A stretch of 64,000 nt of DNA, from positions 7,688,230 through 7,752,229 of the forward strand of contig JAKZAP010000012.1 of assembly GCA_023053575.1 (NCBI GenBank). The letters are read 5' to 3'. This DNA comes from Branchinecta lynchi (lineage: Eukaryota > Arthropoda > Branchiopoda > Anostraca > Branchinectidae). The notes beneath the pieces are model-generated. The model was not told the DNA's origin. It saw nothing but the letters and a program-made list of their open reading frames with translations, and did not search any database. Position 1 is the stretch's first letter. Each line of letters opens with the position of its first letter. A program made the translations under genes and the position numbers. Positions 1 through 14,000 of the stretch are shown piece by piece.

Positions 1-398
1 GAAGTGGGAACGCAAATTTTTATTATTTCATTCGAAGTCGATAACATTTTCAACTCTGCTCAGTACCATTTTCCCCAATTTCTTTGCGATATAAGGCGAG
101 GGACTTTCTAACTGCAAATCGCATATAGGCGCCTTGAAGCTACATCGACGAGTTATGGAGATATCCCATACCTCGCAATATTTACTGTTATGTTCCACTA
201 AAAATAGTTGAATACTTTAAAAGTAGGCTCTGCTTTTAACAAATTACCCACGGCTTTTGCTAGTTAAATCCTTTCTCCAGGCCCATTGATTTCTAGCAAA
301 AATAGGGGAAAATTTACATAACCGGTCTTCCTGATGTGTGACCTTCTCTTAACAGTCGTCAAGGACATGTTACGCGGCGAATACAGCGCAACAAGATA
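1..398. other. Intergenic/intronic sequence, mostly unrecognised
   Basis: No coding exon is recognised. Around 255-335 there is a short motif (CCATTGA-TTCTAGCAAAA-CCGGT) that recurs near 50020-50075 and 60100-60155, so this is part of a diverged dispersed repeat. This region lies downstream of the last visible exon of the minus-strand monooxygenase gene and should contain part of its next intron. Confidence 0.5.
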
Positions 399-580
399 AA
401 GGTGCGTTTTTTTATGCAGTTTCGGTGTAGTTTGACGTACTTTTGTTTCAGTTACGAAAGTACAGCACGTGTACCGTTTTATTTGTCCATTACACATACT
501 GTACTTTCATAACTGAAAAAAAAAGTACGTCAAACTAACAGTGAAACTACAACGAAACTACATAAAAAAAAATGCACCTT
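399..580. mobile_element. Palindromic foldback MITE, 182 bp
   Basis: The left arm begins AAGGTGCGTTTTTTTATG and the right arm ends CATAAAAAAAAATGCACCTT. The complementarity continues inward through TGTAGTTTGACGTACTTT on one side and its inverse on the other, so nearly the whole element folds on itself. No coding capacity. The terminal duplication is not clear, so the superfamily is left open. Confidence 0.7.
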
Positions 581-609
581 AAGTGTGAAAACCACCAAGT
601 TGTCTTTAA

Positions 610-1067
610 AGCGCAACTCTTACTAGAAATGGCCTTTTGCCTATGAAATGGATCGGAAAAAAAAACGTTTTCAATAACACCATTATTTTCCACCTGAAAT
701 TAGCGATTTTCTTGTAGCGCTTGTCGACTATTTCCAGCCTTCCTGCTCTCCGAAGCGGCGGCTGGGCGCAGAACATTTGAAAACTGAACGCACCATGGGT
801 AAAAAGTGGGAAAAACTAAGCAAATAAAAGAAGAAATAAACAGAACATTCTTACATCCTTATGTGTGAAAGAGTTGTCAGCGGACCTTGAAGATTCCAAC
901 AAACTTTTCGTTGTTTGACGGGCAAAACTTGGCAAGGCCGAAATAGCGTAAAAAATTCGCAGGCACAAAACGAAACAATGGAGAAAGATCAGGACTTTTA
1001 GAAGCTTATAATTCCATAAAGGAGCTAGGTATATATTGTAAAAGGCAGAATAAGCAAGAGGGGTCCT
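610..1067 (-). mobile_element. TTAA-flanked MITE (family T1), 458 bp
   Basis: Flanked on both sides by TTAA (606-609 and 1068-1071). The termini are AGCGCAACTC on the left and, read inward from the right, AGGACCCCTC, an imperfect terminal inverted repeat. Homologous sequence is visible in the opposite orientation at 48672-49111 and about 23850-24271, and partly at 9220-9896 and 25158-25412. Target choice TTAA is typical of piggyBac and Kolobok superfamilies. No open reading frame of note. Confidence 0.7.
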
Positions 1068-1144
1068 TTAAGTTTGTTATAGAATATGATGGATAGAAGG
1101 AATTACTGAAATAAGTTGCATAAGTTGCAAACTGAATGTGTTTG

Positions 1145-1795
1145 TTTTAGGCCTAAGGGTTCTGTCGCCCCGTTTATTCCGCCTATTCGTCTGAATGGTA
1201 GTGTGCTTTCATTTGTTTCACAATTTCGATACTCTCGGGTTTGTGTTTAATGAGCATCTTGTTGATGATACCCACATTCGTCATTCGTTGAAATCGGTTT
1301 ATACACGTGGAAATATGCTGTTGCGGAATTTCCACCATTGTACTCCCGACGTTAAGACGTTTCTTTTTCGGTCGTATTGTACAAGTATTTTTGGTCTCTC
1401 TCTTGTTTGTTCTTTTACGAAGAAAGGAATAAGCGAGCTGCGTATTGCGTACAATGATATTTTTCGATTTCTTCATAAACTCCCTCGTTTTACAAGTGCT
1501 AGTGAAGTGTTTTCTGATCATAATGTCCCGAATTTTTATGAGCTGCATTGGCTGTGTCATGAGTCTCTGAGAAAACGGCTTCTTGCAACGACAATACCCT
1601 TATTTGTCAATTGAGTACTTCGCTCCTACGGCTTTCACTTCCAGTATGGAAACAGTTATATGAGCCTATTGATAGAGGGTAATATGGTCTTGGTTTTGTT
1701 TTGTTTTTCATTTTATTAGTGTCGTTATGTATGTTCTCAAATTATGGTCTTAGTTACCGGAATAAAATGTATTGAATTGAATTGAATTAGCGTTA
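1145..1795 (+). mobile_element. LINE 3' end (L2/CR1-like reverse transcriptase C-terminus, 5' truncated, frameshifted)
   Basis: The plus strand encodes the region just after the polymerase core of an L2/CR1-type LINE: a run ending in SVYTRGNMLLRNFHHC, then FLFRSYCTS, then a segment with RIAYNDIFRFL and LPRFTSASEVF, and a stop at 1612-1614. These are characteristic C-terminal blocks of such LINEs. The preceding part (about 1150-1230) reads in another frame, so one frameshift is present. The copy ends with AATAAA followed by a (TTGAA)n tail at about 1762-1790, the kind of short repeat tail expected of these elements. It lies in the downstream flank of exon 4 of the minus-strand gene and is inactive. 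Confidence 0.8.
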
Positions 1796-1822
1796 AAGGT
1801 ACGACGGGTCGTGTTAACTTAC

Positions 1823-2037
1823 TTTTCTCCTTCACCATCTGCCTTCTGCAGGACAAACTGGTCGAAGCATTCGTTAGTTTCCGGTTTCTTCGGATCCGAT
1901 ATCGGACACACCCGGAATTCGAAATGTCCATAGTGATTCGCCGTCAGTTCGATACCAAGTTCGATTTCAGAGCCTTGCTTGTAAGTTCGAACAACAACTC
2001 CCTGACCGTAGACGCCACCTCCTTCGTTCGGTCGTGG
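1823..2037 (-). CDS. AA15 LPMO exon 4 (second copper histidine)
   Basis: 215 nt, preceded on the minus strand by a TTTTTCCAG acceptor and followed by a perfect GTAAGT donor. It starts in phase 0 and encodes 71 codons plus two bases. It opens with PRPNEGGGVYGQGVVVRTY, a stretch well known in animal AA15 proteins, contains TANHYGHFEF with the second brace histidine, and ends in KADGEGE. Using the donor avoids a TAA stop that would otherwise follow two bases later, so the exon is spliced on to one outside the window. Confidence 0.93.
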
Positions 2038-5000
2038 CTGGAAAAATAAAATAAGTGTTAAAATGATAAAAAAAAAATCCGGAGACCAAATTTCAATTTC
2101 CGGTGCCTGCCAGATCGCGTGTCAGCTCTTGTCTTGAGCGGGGAGGGGAGGGCTTCAAGAAGCATAAACTTTAGGATACTATTTCATCAAGAGTTCATAT
2201 TTACATAACTAGGTAAACTTGTAAGTTTGGGTTCTAACGAATTGCTGACTTCCTTAGTTAAGACTACGCGGCGTACTTTAATCCTGAATGATCAACTTGA
2301 AACTGGACGGTGTCAAGTGATCGATGATATGCCGTTCTTAATGAAGTTGTGACAAGGGGAGGCAGGCGACACCACGATTTGGTTTTATTACCTTACTGAT
2401 GGAAAAGTGGTTTAAACTGTCGGACTTGCTAGCTAGCGAGACATTCAGTAATGAAACATAGACCGTTCTTGCAAGATCTTGAACATCTTGTTTGGATTTC
2501 TAAATGCGGTTTGTTTACATTAAAAGCTTTTAAACTGGGATGATTTCAAATTAGGCTATTCCAATATTTTTTGGTTATTGGGGATGTGAAATGTCTTGGT
2601 TCTAACGCTGTTTGCTTATAAAATTTAATAAACATTTTACTTTCACACTCCACGTCTGAGCACTTGCGCACTTGTTTTGAAGTGCGTGCAAACAGTCGGA
2701 TTTTCGCAATCGGAGGAGAATTTCCCCATTCGCTCCGAAAGTTTGGAGCATCGCATTACCCAAAGTGAGGCGAATATCGCATGCACAATCTTATCGAACT
2801 GTATGTGCACGTAAAAATATCTCACGTGAGATATTTATGTTGTCGTTGTCTTAGTGGGCACCCGGTCAGTCATGTTCCTTGAAGCTACGTGGGCCTAAGG
2901 TTCTGGCTAGAACAAAATTTGGTCGGGGACGTGTTCCATATACGTTAGAAAGTAGAGCTATTAGTTTGTGCAGGGGAAGTGTAGATTAGGGTTTTGACGT
3001 TGAGTGAACAAGTCAATTAAGGCGTACTCTCGCCGTTCCCCGCGGACTCCACTTGAGGAGTCCACCGCGTTTTTGTTTGTCCCGGGGACTCGCTCGCCGT
3101 ATTCTCGCGAGTCCCCACGGACGGGGAGTGCTCTGATTATCATCACCATCATAAAAAAGGACTCCCTTTCAGATTCGGAGGGGAATCAATTTTTGCTGGT
3201 GTTGGTGCAATGTAAAATTAATTAAAAATTAATCAGAATAAACAAAACCAAAAATAAATTGGCTCCAGACTAATTTCGTGAACTGCATATTTATTTTTCG
3301 AACAAAATCCATGTTGGAAGCATTCCCCGTGTTCTCGCTGTTTCCGTCCGCGGAGACCGCGTGGAGTGAATTACTCTATTCTCGCCATTCCCTTTGATTC
3401 CCCGAGGAGCGCTCGGGGAACGGCGAGAATACGCCTTTAAGTCCGGAGCAGGTCCGGAGGTTGACAGTTACAGATGAAGTTCGAGTCGCGTGTTCGAGTA
3501 ACGATACACTGTGAAAAAAATCCTCCGGTTTCGTCTAACGTAATCTGCAGTATTTTGCATTCTGGCGTTTTATCCTGCAACTGTGTTTACGAAACGTATT
3601 GCTGGCGCAGAACGCGCGGTTTCAACAGACAGTGCGTAACAGAGAACACTTGGGATGTTTTATGTTGTGTTGGAAAACATTATGCGTGAAATGTTATGCA
3701 GAAACAGACATTGACAGGAAGAGGCATGATGTCTGAAAATTCAGCAGAGACATGATGTCTGAATATTCAGCAGATACCTTTTGGCGATTTTTCCGCTCTT
3801 CCTGATTGCAACGCTTGTTATGCACAACATTTTCAAACACAACAGGCAAAATCAGAAGTGTTCTCTGTTCCGCATTGTCTGCTGAAACCGCGTAGGATAT
3901 CCTTCTATTGTCTGCTATGACACTTCTGACAGTTCAGCGTATCCTTATATTCTTGTCCTATATCCTTATAAGCAACATCACTTTCATCACTAAGTAAACA
4001 CGGCCATCCCCGACAACTATTCCTGAATCCTCAAAAGAAAATACAAAATGAAGTACTACTCTGAAGATATCTTAATGTCAAACGCCAGGGTTGGTCACCA
4101 AGAACCAGGGTGTGCAAGTTACTTCATTACTTCAGGATACTTTGGGTTACTTAGGGTTACATTGGGTTCCATTGCATTGGGTCACATCGGGTTACTTTGG
4201 GTCACATTAGGCTACATTGGGTTACTTTGAGATACTTTCGGGTTACTTTCCAGGGTGTACGAAGTTACTTTTGGTGACCAACCCCTGGGTCAAACGATCA
4301 TTCAGGCCAAGTTGACCAAAGGCTGAGTCTTATGTGACAAAAAAGGAAAAGCAACTACAACAACTCAATGACCTCAAAATCTACGCCCAGAACGAATGAG
4401 AGACCGGAATAATGCAGCTCTCTTGTGTTTAGTGTTAACAAATCTCTTAGAATATCCGACGCTAGAAAATAAAATCAGAAGAAACAAACAGCGCGAGATT
4501 TAAAAAGCTGACAATTTGCACTGAAGGATCTAGAAACGACGGCAACGCCCTACCGCCAATTAGCAACCGTCACGAAGGCGTCGACGCTTGAATTGGCGCC
4601 AAGTTTAAATTCGAAAGGTCAAGAAATTCTTCTGTTCTAACGGCACCTCTTCTTGTTTTATCTGTTGAACTTACCTTGACATTTCTTTGAGCTTGATTTG
4701 TGAAAAGAAATACGCTGAGAGATCATTTACAAAAATTCAAATTCGACCTCTCGAAGAATTTATTTAGATAGCTGAATCCTTCAGTCGAACTATGGCTGGT
4801 GATCCACAGTGAGGGTTGTCGACGGTTTAACTTTTCAAGCGCACCAAACCATGAAATGAGTTATTTTCGTACAAAAGATTCTGGGCGACTCAATACTCCT
4901 CCGATTCCAAAAGGGCTTTGGCTGTATGGTATTGTTATCCATGAGGCTGGCAGAATCGGTAACTTTTTCCGCATTTTTTCAAACCCCACAAAAAAACAGA

Positions 5001-8000
5001 GAAATAGCAGATTGCTAGGGGTTACCCAATCCCCGTCACCTGCTGTACACCCTTTCCCGGCACCGACCGAAATCATATCTGGCGGCCGGCCACAAATTAG
5101 GCGTCTCATCTTACAAACATTTCTAAAAATGCTTATTTTGATGTTTTAACACGTGTCAACCCTTATCGGCTGGTGTCAGGCGGTGCAGGCACCAACCGGG
5201 CACCGCGGCACCTGCTGTAAATTAAAATCGAGAGTGGACAACCGCTCGGCAGATTGAAGAACGAGCATTCTCGACCCCTCCCCCCCCCCCTAGCCCATAC
5301 GGTAACATATTCACATTACCAAACAAAAATGCTGATTACGGTAAAATGGACTGGATTTCTTGTGATTACAAACTAAAATCCCAGATATTCTTGAGCTAAT
5401 AATCAAGATAGGATTAACATTTACCTAGAAAATAAGCTGGTTAAAAGGATGATTTTGTATACCTCATGAAAAATGATCTCAAAATAGTAGTACAATGTTG
5501 TACACAAAAGTAGCATGCATCACCAACTGATAATACTACATGCTAGTATAGCAAGACTGGATGCTACTGGAGCAAGGAGCAATACTACTGCTTAAAATTA
5601 GCCCACACTGTAAACAAAAATCTTGCAGTATTTGCTACTGGGATTAATCTTATCTTTATTGAGATAAGATAACCCCTAATTCGGATTAATCTTATCCCAG
5701 TAGAGATAAGATTAATCTCCAGTAGCAAATACTGCATCCTCATTCGGAGAGACTTTTTATAGTGCAGAGTGAGGCACAATAAATTAAAGTACTCTCTACT
5801 AATTCATATCAATACATGCAACTTTTTCGTAAAACTACCATACAACTACACAGGCTACAAATTTTATAGGCTATAGCTCATTCGGGTCGGGGGTTCCCAG
5901 GGAATCTCATGGTCGGAGGATGAAATTGCGAGAAGGGAAAGATGATTGTTCTCGTCCGCAGCAGTGTTATAAGTTTCTAGGTATTACCGACGATAAAGCA
6001 AAGCAAAATGGTCTTGGATGAACCAAGTACTATATTATAGGTGACTAAGAAAAGCTGGCTTCGGCGACATAACCAGGCATCGGACAAAGGGGACCCTAAC
6101 TAAAGGGGGGGGGGCTCTAAAGGAGTTTCCCCTTCTCGACTATGGTGTACAGCAAGTTTCCGATGCGGCACCTACTGCCACGTGTTAGAATATTAAAATC
6201 AGCATATTTAGTCGACGAGTCGATTAATTTATGGCTGGTGCTGGGTCGTACACCAAGTTCCAGGGGGTGGGTAACCCCTCGTTCACTTTCTTAAACGATA
6301 AGAAGTTGAAGGCATTTGATAGCCTTGTCCGTATGAATCGATAACATTTACGACCCTATACACAGTCACCCTGTCCTCAAAAAAGATTTAACTGCCTGAA
6401 AATTCACTAGTTAAAAACGTTCTGAGACTCTGAATAAACTGGAAGTCCCCTTTTGGCTTGCAAGTAGTCAAGGTATACAAAAAAAGCAGACGCAACAGAC
6501 ATAAATGTTAAATATATGTTAATTAGCTAGTGGCTCAACCATAAGAATGCCAAAAAAAAAAGATAATTATCATGGAACAACAGTAAACTAAGGACTCGTA
6601 AATAGACAGCTTAATTTGGGCATTTGTGGCTCAAAGGTCTCGACGCACCAATTTTCACCAATTTTCTCAACTGAGACGTAACTAGATCTGCGTAACAAAT
6701 TGCCAAATGGCGGGTATTCAAAAATAAATTTCATCTGACGAGGAGAAAACGACATGATTTCTATATCTAAAGACGGACTAAACAAACGATCTGTATGCTT
6801 AAAACCAATTCACTGAAAAATAAAAACAGGTCCAAGACTTGTACTGAAACCCATTTCACCAAGTGAGAGTAACAAACTCTCCAGTCGAAAGATATTTACT
6901 CGTTATGCCGCACACTTTGATTGGTTCTTTTAATGGTTCTTGTCCATTTGGCTGTATTTGTCAATGAACATTTTCTACATTTTACTTTTTGAACGTTTTT
7001 GGGTTGACTTGGTTTACCAGCTATTTTTGTCAATAAACAATATCTATAATATATAGATATCGCGTACCTCTCAAACAACACTTCCGTCAAAGCATCGTAA
7101 ACAATGACAACACTTTCCATGTATCACCTTCCGGTTACTAATTGCGATTTGCGAAGTCCACCCCCTGCCAGTCATCTGCCACTAGCCCATGATTCTAAAG
7201 TTCCTAACGAACACGAACACAGTGAATCATCAGTGATCAATTCTATATCTGTTAGTTTTGAATCAGCGACAAGTTTCTCCCTTACCATTTTCTGGAAATA
7301 CATAATAAATAATTCACCCTTCCGAACAATAAAATTGCTAAGAACAATCTAAGAACGATCCTTGCTCAACTTGGACTTGGTCTTTAGAACATCATCTAAC
7401 ATCGTTATGGATCATAATTACCACTTCGGCCTCTGGCTAGGGCCCCTTCAAAGTTGGGGCCCAGCTCTCCATAGAGACATTGCACCCTACTCGATGAAAC
7501 AAACGGATAAAGTTTGAACACCAAAACGGAGTCTCGAATCCTATTGGTCGGTTATGACGTGTCATTCAAAAACCAACCAATAGGAAGCAGTATTCGTTTT
7601 TGTAGAGAAAGTTTCAAGCCTTTAAACTCTCATTTCTGATCAAACTTTTCTATAAAGCTGTGATTATACAATTAAGAAAAAACTAGGAACCGTTTCCAGC
7701 TATTTCCAGGCTTATTATAGTAATAAAACATGGATAAACAAAACAATGTTAAATCACTCTTTTTCTACTCCTGTCCGTTTTCGTTGGGTAGGCTGCAATC
7801 TCTCTATGGATGTTGGATTGAATGATGGTCATAAGGTACACCCGGCATGGGGTAAAACTGTCGTCATTTCACCGTCTTACTAAAGGGTTACAGTACCGGA
7901 ACAAAGCGCGATCAGCATGGCATACCACGCCCTCCCTCTAGGGTATTGTGACGAACGCTCTGGAGCACGACCGGCCCAGGATGACGGAGATGGATAAAAC

Positions 8001-11000
8001 TAGACATTATTTTTGGCAATCGTAATAGCTGATAATTGTTTTGCGCACATTGTACGATCTGTGACCAGTGAAGTCGCTTTTCATTGCCGATTCGCAACCT
8101 GGACTAGAGACAGCTAGTTCTGGAATCTAATTCAAGTGGTTCGGAAATCCTCAGGCTTACAAGTGGTATTAAATTTCAACAATCAAGAGAGCATCAAGAC
8201 AATTATTCGGACTTCTTCAAACTTTTCTACCCTCACCAATATCCTGCCCTGTCAGCCCAAAATTAAACATTTTGTGTATTTTTTGTCATTTTGTGGCGTT
8301 GTTTATTTTTTTATTTTTTTTATGTTTTCGTTCGTGCCACTTTCTACATTTTCTTTGTTACGCCGCTCTATCGAAAAAGTGGGTTAGAAACAAATTCTTA
8401 CTATTATTTTTTGGATTTTGTGGTGCAAAGTTTCCTTTCAGTTCCTGATCATTTACATAGTTTTGATGGACTTGCAGGGAGAGCAGGACTGGCCTGTACT
8501 TTTTACTTTTATGTCAATTATTTTATAGTAGTATATACAGTGGAAGTTTGCTTCTTTGGACGTTTATAGTTAACTTTGAACAGTGCAATTTTGGGATAAA
8601 TGGTAAAGTGACGACCCAAAACTGCCATTCAGGTCTTCTTAGGAACCCCTAGTTAGCTACTTTGGCTGACTGGTAATTCACTTTTGTCACATCCATTCAT
8701 AATACTGACCACTCCCACCCCGGGAAAGCTCCCCACCCCAAACCTACTTACCGTTGGAAGGTCCCAAGGGTCTCCACAGGGTCCACACTTTCCGCCATTT
8801 TGTGTCCACTGACGCGAGAATCCTCCACAGTAGATTTCGTGGTCGTTGAAGTTGTTCGGAGTCGGGAACCCCTGCCTGAAAGAAAAGATATAAGCACAAA
8901 AATTGACTTCGATGCATAGATATCCCTGTCGTTTGTTTCGTCTCTTTGTCTCTTCATTCCAGGTACAAAGACAGTCGGGATATTTTCCAGGGGTTATTCA
9001 CTCCCCTGCATCTGCTGTACACCCTTTCCTGGCACTGGCCGAGACCAGCGGTGTCGGCCGTACATTACGCAGTTCCACTGCTAGACACGCTGATTTTAAT
9101 GTTCTGAAACGTGACAACATGGTGCCGGATAGCCGGCATACAGCATGTGTTGTAGCTACACTAAAATCAGCTTGGCTCTATATATATAGACGCAAATATG
9201 TTCACCGATGGGAATAAAACTACAACTTTTCCTGTTCTACAATCTCCAGTGATACGATTAAACTCAGATACTGGTGCTCCAAAGCGGATAGTAGGCGCAA
9301 AATATTCGAAAAATTTACACGCCGTGGTTAAAAATTGTGAAAATCAAGCAAAAGGGAAGGAGTCCAAAACATAAGATAGACCTGTCGGCAAGCAAAGTCT
9401 TGTAAAATGAAAACCATTGCGAAACTTACATGCACTTATTCTCGAAAGAGTTGTTGGCAGACCTTGAAGCTTTCGACGAAGATTGCGATCCACGAACTTA
9501 AATATTAGAACAACACTTAAGTAGACTTCTACTTAGACTTCTACTAGCGTCTTCCCCCGCCTACTAAATCTTCAGAAAGATGACTAAATTCATTCGCTCT
9601 GTATTTCACGAATTTTAACTGTACTTGATTTGTGTTCGTTTCATATTTATTGTTTGTTAGTTTGTGTTTTATTTGTATCTTTAGTGAGTGTTTGTTTTCC
9701 AATTCCCGTCCGTGTTAGCCTAGTGCTATTAGGGTTGAAATAAAATTGATTGATTGAATAGTAGATGGCTCAGCCGAAAAAGTGCTAAAAACTCGTAGTA
9801 GCAAAACGAAACAAAGGCGAAGAGCGGGGATTTCTGTAGCTTATAATTCCATAGGGGATCTATGGATAACGGAAAAGACAGAATAAGAGGGGTCCTTTAA
9901 CCATGCCTACAGCAAAGGGTTGGTTTGTCTGCAAAGAAGTCCAGCTTTTGTTACGAACTTTAAAATACCTATATTGCATTCCAATGTTGCGAAGCATGAC
10001 CACCTCTGAAAATCAGGTCGGAGAAATTCGTTGTTTACTTTTACTTCTTACACAAAGACTGAGTCCAATGAGCCTGACTGATAGACAATAGCTTAGCACA
10101 ATTTTCACGAAAACAAACAATTGCAATAAATCAAACGTTTCGCTCGTGAATTTGCCAAATTCTATTGACATTCACTCGAAACCAATGAGTGCTAATCTGC
10201 CTTTAAGCTATAAAAGCAAAGGGTTGACACCTCTATATAGTTACCATTCAGTCCATAAGATATTCATATAATAACAGTTATAATAACTACAGTTGCAGTT
10301 CGCAAGTTCGTTTGATGCTCCGCAGTTACCCTTTTTCGGCGACAATCACTAGTTGCAAAAGAAGTGCAAACGAAGTTTCTTATTTCGATGTCCATTTCAT
10401 TCTGGAATCTTTCGGTGTTATGTAGAGCTAAGGCATTTTTCGTTTTTCTCGAGGATTTTTTTTGTCCTATAATATTTGGATTGCTCTTTCCGTTTTACTG
10501 CCACACGAGCCAACTCCGACTTTGGACTACATCCAATTAAGTCTAAGTCAAACTAAGTCAAAATGGACTAAGCCAGCGAACCCGCTCCGACGCCAAGTTT
10601 TGGACTTGGTCAAATTTCAGTCGCCAATCCCGGGTAGGCACCTAGTTAAGCACACGAAAGAGGATCCAATCTCGGGTCACTGTCACTACCCCCACCCGTC
10701 AGTTCGCCCACCCGTCAGTTCGCCCACTTCCAAAATCCGACAGTTCGCCCACCCGTCAGTTCGCCCAACGTCAGTACGCCCACCCGTCACTACGCCCACC
10801 CGTCACTACTCCCACCCGTCACTACGCCCACCCGTCACTACGCCCACCCGTCACTACACCCACCCGTCACTACGCCCACCCGTCAGTTCACCCACCCGTC
10901 ACTACTCCCACCCGTCAGTTCGCCCACCGTCAGTTGACCCACCCGTCAGTTCACCCACCGTCAGTTCGCCCACCCGTCATTTGGCCCAAAAATCCGTCAG

Positions 11001-14000
11001 TTGACCCACCCGTCATTTCGCCTAAGATTCCGTCACTTCGCCCAATTTTTCCGACAGTTTGTCTACCCGTCAGTTGGCCCAAAAATCCGTCAGTTGACCT
11101 ATCCGTCATTTCGCCTAAAAACCCGTCAGTTCGCCCAATTTTTATGACAGTCACCCACCCGTCATTTCGCCTAAGAATCCGTTAGTTAGCCCAACTTTTC
11201 CGACAGTTCGCCCACCCGTCATTTGGCCCAAAAATCCGACAGTTCGTCCACCCGTCATTTGGCCCAAAAATCCGACAGTTGGCCCAACTTTGCTAGATCA
11301 GTAACATCTATGAAGAAGGGGCGCGAACCCAGGGGAATAATCAGAAGGAGCGAACCTTTTTTCGTTTAATTAGGGTCGATACAAAATTTCTTTGGGTTCG
11401 ACTGTTATGTTTACTTAAAAAAAAGATCCCGTTCACGTGAAGATGGGTGAAAGAAAAGCTGTTCAAATAGTTTGTAACAAACTTTGTTGCTTGATAAAGA
11501 GGTTGTTGCTAATTTTTACGGAAATTGAAAGGTTTTTGCCACGATACGCGCAAACAGACCTATCCAAAGTTCAACATCCTAGGTAGACTCGGAACTGTAT
11601 TTCGTAGTTTTTTATGTTACTTTTTCACTGTAATAATTACGTAAACATTTAGTCAGAAATATTAGAAGCTTGTTGTTAGATTCTGCATAAAATACGAAAG
11701 GAAAATATAGAGGATGAGCACAAAAGTAAAAGGTAAAAATAGAGTAACGTGCAGAGAAAGTTTTCGACTGGCAACACGATTGGGAGTAGTTCACAAGGAA
11801 ATAAGAAGTAAAAGCATAGTAGGAATAAGGGGTGGCCCGAAGGAGCGGAGATTCACCCCTCTCCTGCCTTTTGCTAAGTCCTATCACTCTTTTATTTTGG
11901 CCTCATCGAGGTCCCGGACGCTCGTTTTATTTTAAGACAATCCGATTTTTTTTTTTTTTTAATTGTTAATTTTGGCCCTTTTGGCCAGCTTCAGTCGTAA
12001 ATCCGTCCCTGTCAAAGGCAAGTCGAGTCGTTTAAACCAGGTTTCATAACCCCGTTAGGTCGGTGGTATGATATGACTTTTTGTGCTACAATGGTTGTGC
12101 TAAAGAACATCTGCAAAGCCTTCGTGAATTCCAGTCCCTCAGATGGAAATCAGGAAACACCTACAACTCGAAGACAATCCTTTTATTGTACGTTATTCGG
12201 ACTGTAAGTGAACTTTTCGTTCTTCAATTGCCGTGTAGAGCATCGCCCGTCGCGTATCGAGACTCGGACCTAAGTTGAGGGTTAGGTCGTAGATTTTAAT
12301 GCCAAGCTTTCTCGTGTCGCCTCCTAGTATTTCTTGGAGAGAATATTAGCCCTACTATCAAAAGTAATTGCAATGTACGAGACTCAACTCTTTACGGAAA
12401 TTTTCCTCTTGTTAGTGGGAAGATGGTTTTTCTAATTATGCGTAGCCTACCAACTGAATATCAATAGGACATCAAAGATCTGTGTTTATATGTGTAAGAA
12501 CCGAAGGCTTTCAAACCAGGGACCCGAATGTCCAAAAGCTACTTAACTTTTTCGAGGAATTTCGCGGATTAACCACGACAGACCAGGTTTACAGATTGCA
12601 ATACCCATTGCAAGTTTTGGGATTCCATGTAACAAGAGGATATCTCTTGAGAAACAAGACCTAATGTTTCGATGGGATCCCAAAAATCTAATGTTTGATC
12701 CCGGGTATTGGTTCTTGTCTTCGCTAGATCTAGTCTTCGCCACGCTAACCATCTGAGAAAACCAAGTTCAGATATACCTTTATAAGCCATTTCTATTTTG
12801 ACGATACTGATCGAAACTTCCTGCTTTACATCTGCCAGATTTCCGGTTTCGGCCGAATTCCGAGTGAACTACTTGTCCAGCAAAAAAAGAACAATCCAGA
12901 AACGAAGTCAGCGTATCTCCTTATCCCTATAAAGAACATTGGTGTGAACAAGAACATCTAATAAATTCAAATAAAACTTTAACTTATACAATTTCCGGTT
13001 TCAACCGGATTCCAGACTAATTATATGTCCGGGTAAAAATGAGTGTCATAGATATTTAGATAGATATTTAATGCATAAAAGCCAACAAGGGCCATCGCAC
13101 CACAACAACAAAGGAAAAAAAAAATATAACAACAATAACACTGTCAATATCTAAATTTACAGGGATATACAATTTTCCCTGTGTGCTAACCCTCAGCGTC
13201 TTTTCTTAGCCCTAAATCTGTCATCTAATCAACTTCAATCGAAACTTTCGCTTTTAACAAATTTTCCGGTTTGGCCTGATTCCGGGCGAACTAGTTGTTC
13301 GACGAGAAAATGGTTTTCATCATCGCGTTCAGTATGTCTTCTTATTCCATAATGGAACATCTAATCAACTTCAAAGAAAACTTTTAATTCTAACCAACCA
13401 ACCTTGCCTTATCCTGCAAGAAAATGGTTTTCACCATCGTGTTCAGCGTGTCTTTTTACCCCATAATCGACTATCACATTAGCTGTTACAAAAATTTTGT
13501 GTTGCCCCTTAATTTGACCCCCCCCCCCCTAAATGTAGGACTACAGAGCCCATGTACGAACTTGATCTTACCGTTGACAGAAAGAATCCTCACACCAAGT
13601 TTCATCAAAATAGCCCATTCCTTTCGAGATTTATCGTGCTGACAGACGGACAGACGGACGGAAGATTATTCCATTGGAGACACCCTTTCTCGTTTAATTA
13701 GGATCAACACGAGTTGATTATTAGCGCAGGTTTTATGTTTTCGTAAAGAAGAGTATGAAGATGGGTGCAAAAAAATTGTTGTAAGCTCAAATGGCACTTG
13801 CAGCTGTATGTAGTAGGTAAGGGGTCTGTCAGATGTTCGGGTCCCGATATGCCTGCCAACTTTCGTCTTGAAAAACGCCATCACAGGAATTCTGGAAGGC
13901 CCCCCTACACCTCCTACCCCCAAGTGTCCTGCTCCAGTCCAATTGTGCAAACGATTTATCTAGAATAAATGCTTGTTCTTCCCAGCAAGTTTTAACTCCG

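Noticed and set aside
10462..11004. 180-codon frame rich in proline, serine and threonine
   Set aside because: It is a translation of the 16-bp C-rich tandem array. The mirrored array at 18483-19082 gives similar frames on the other strand.
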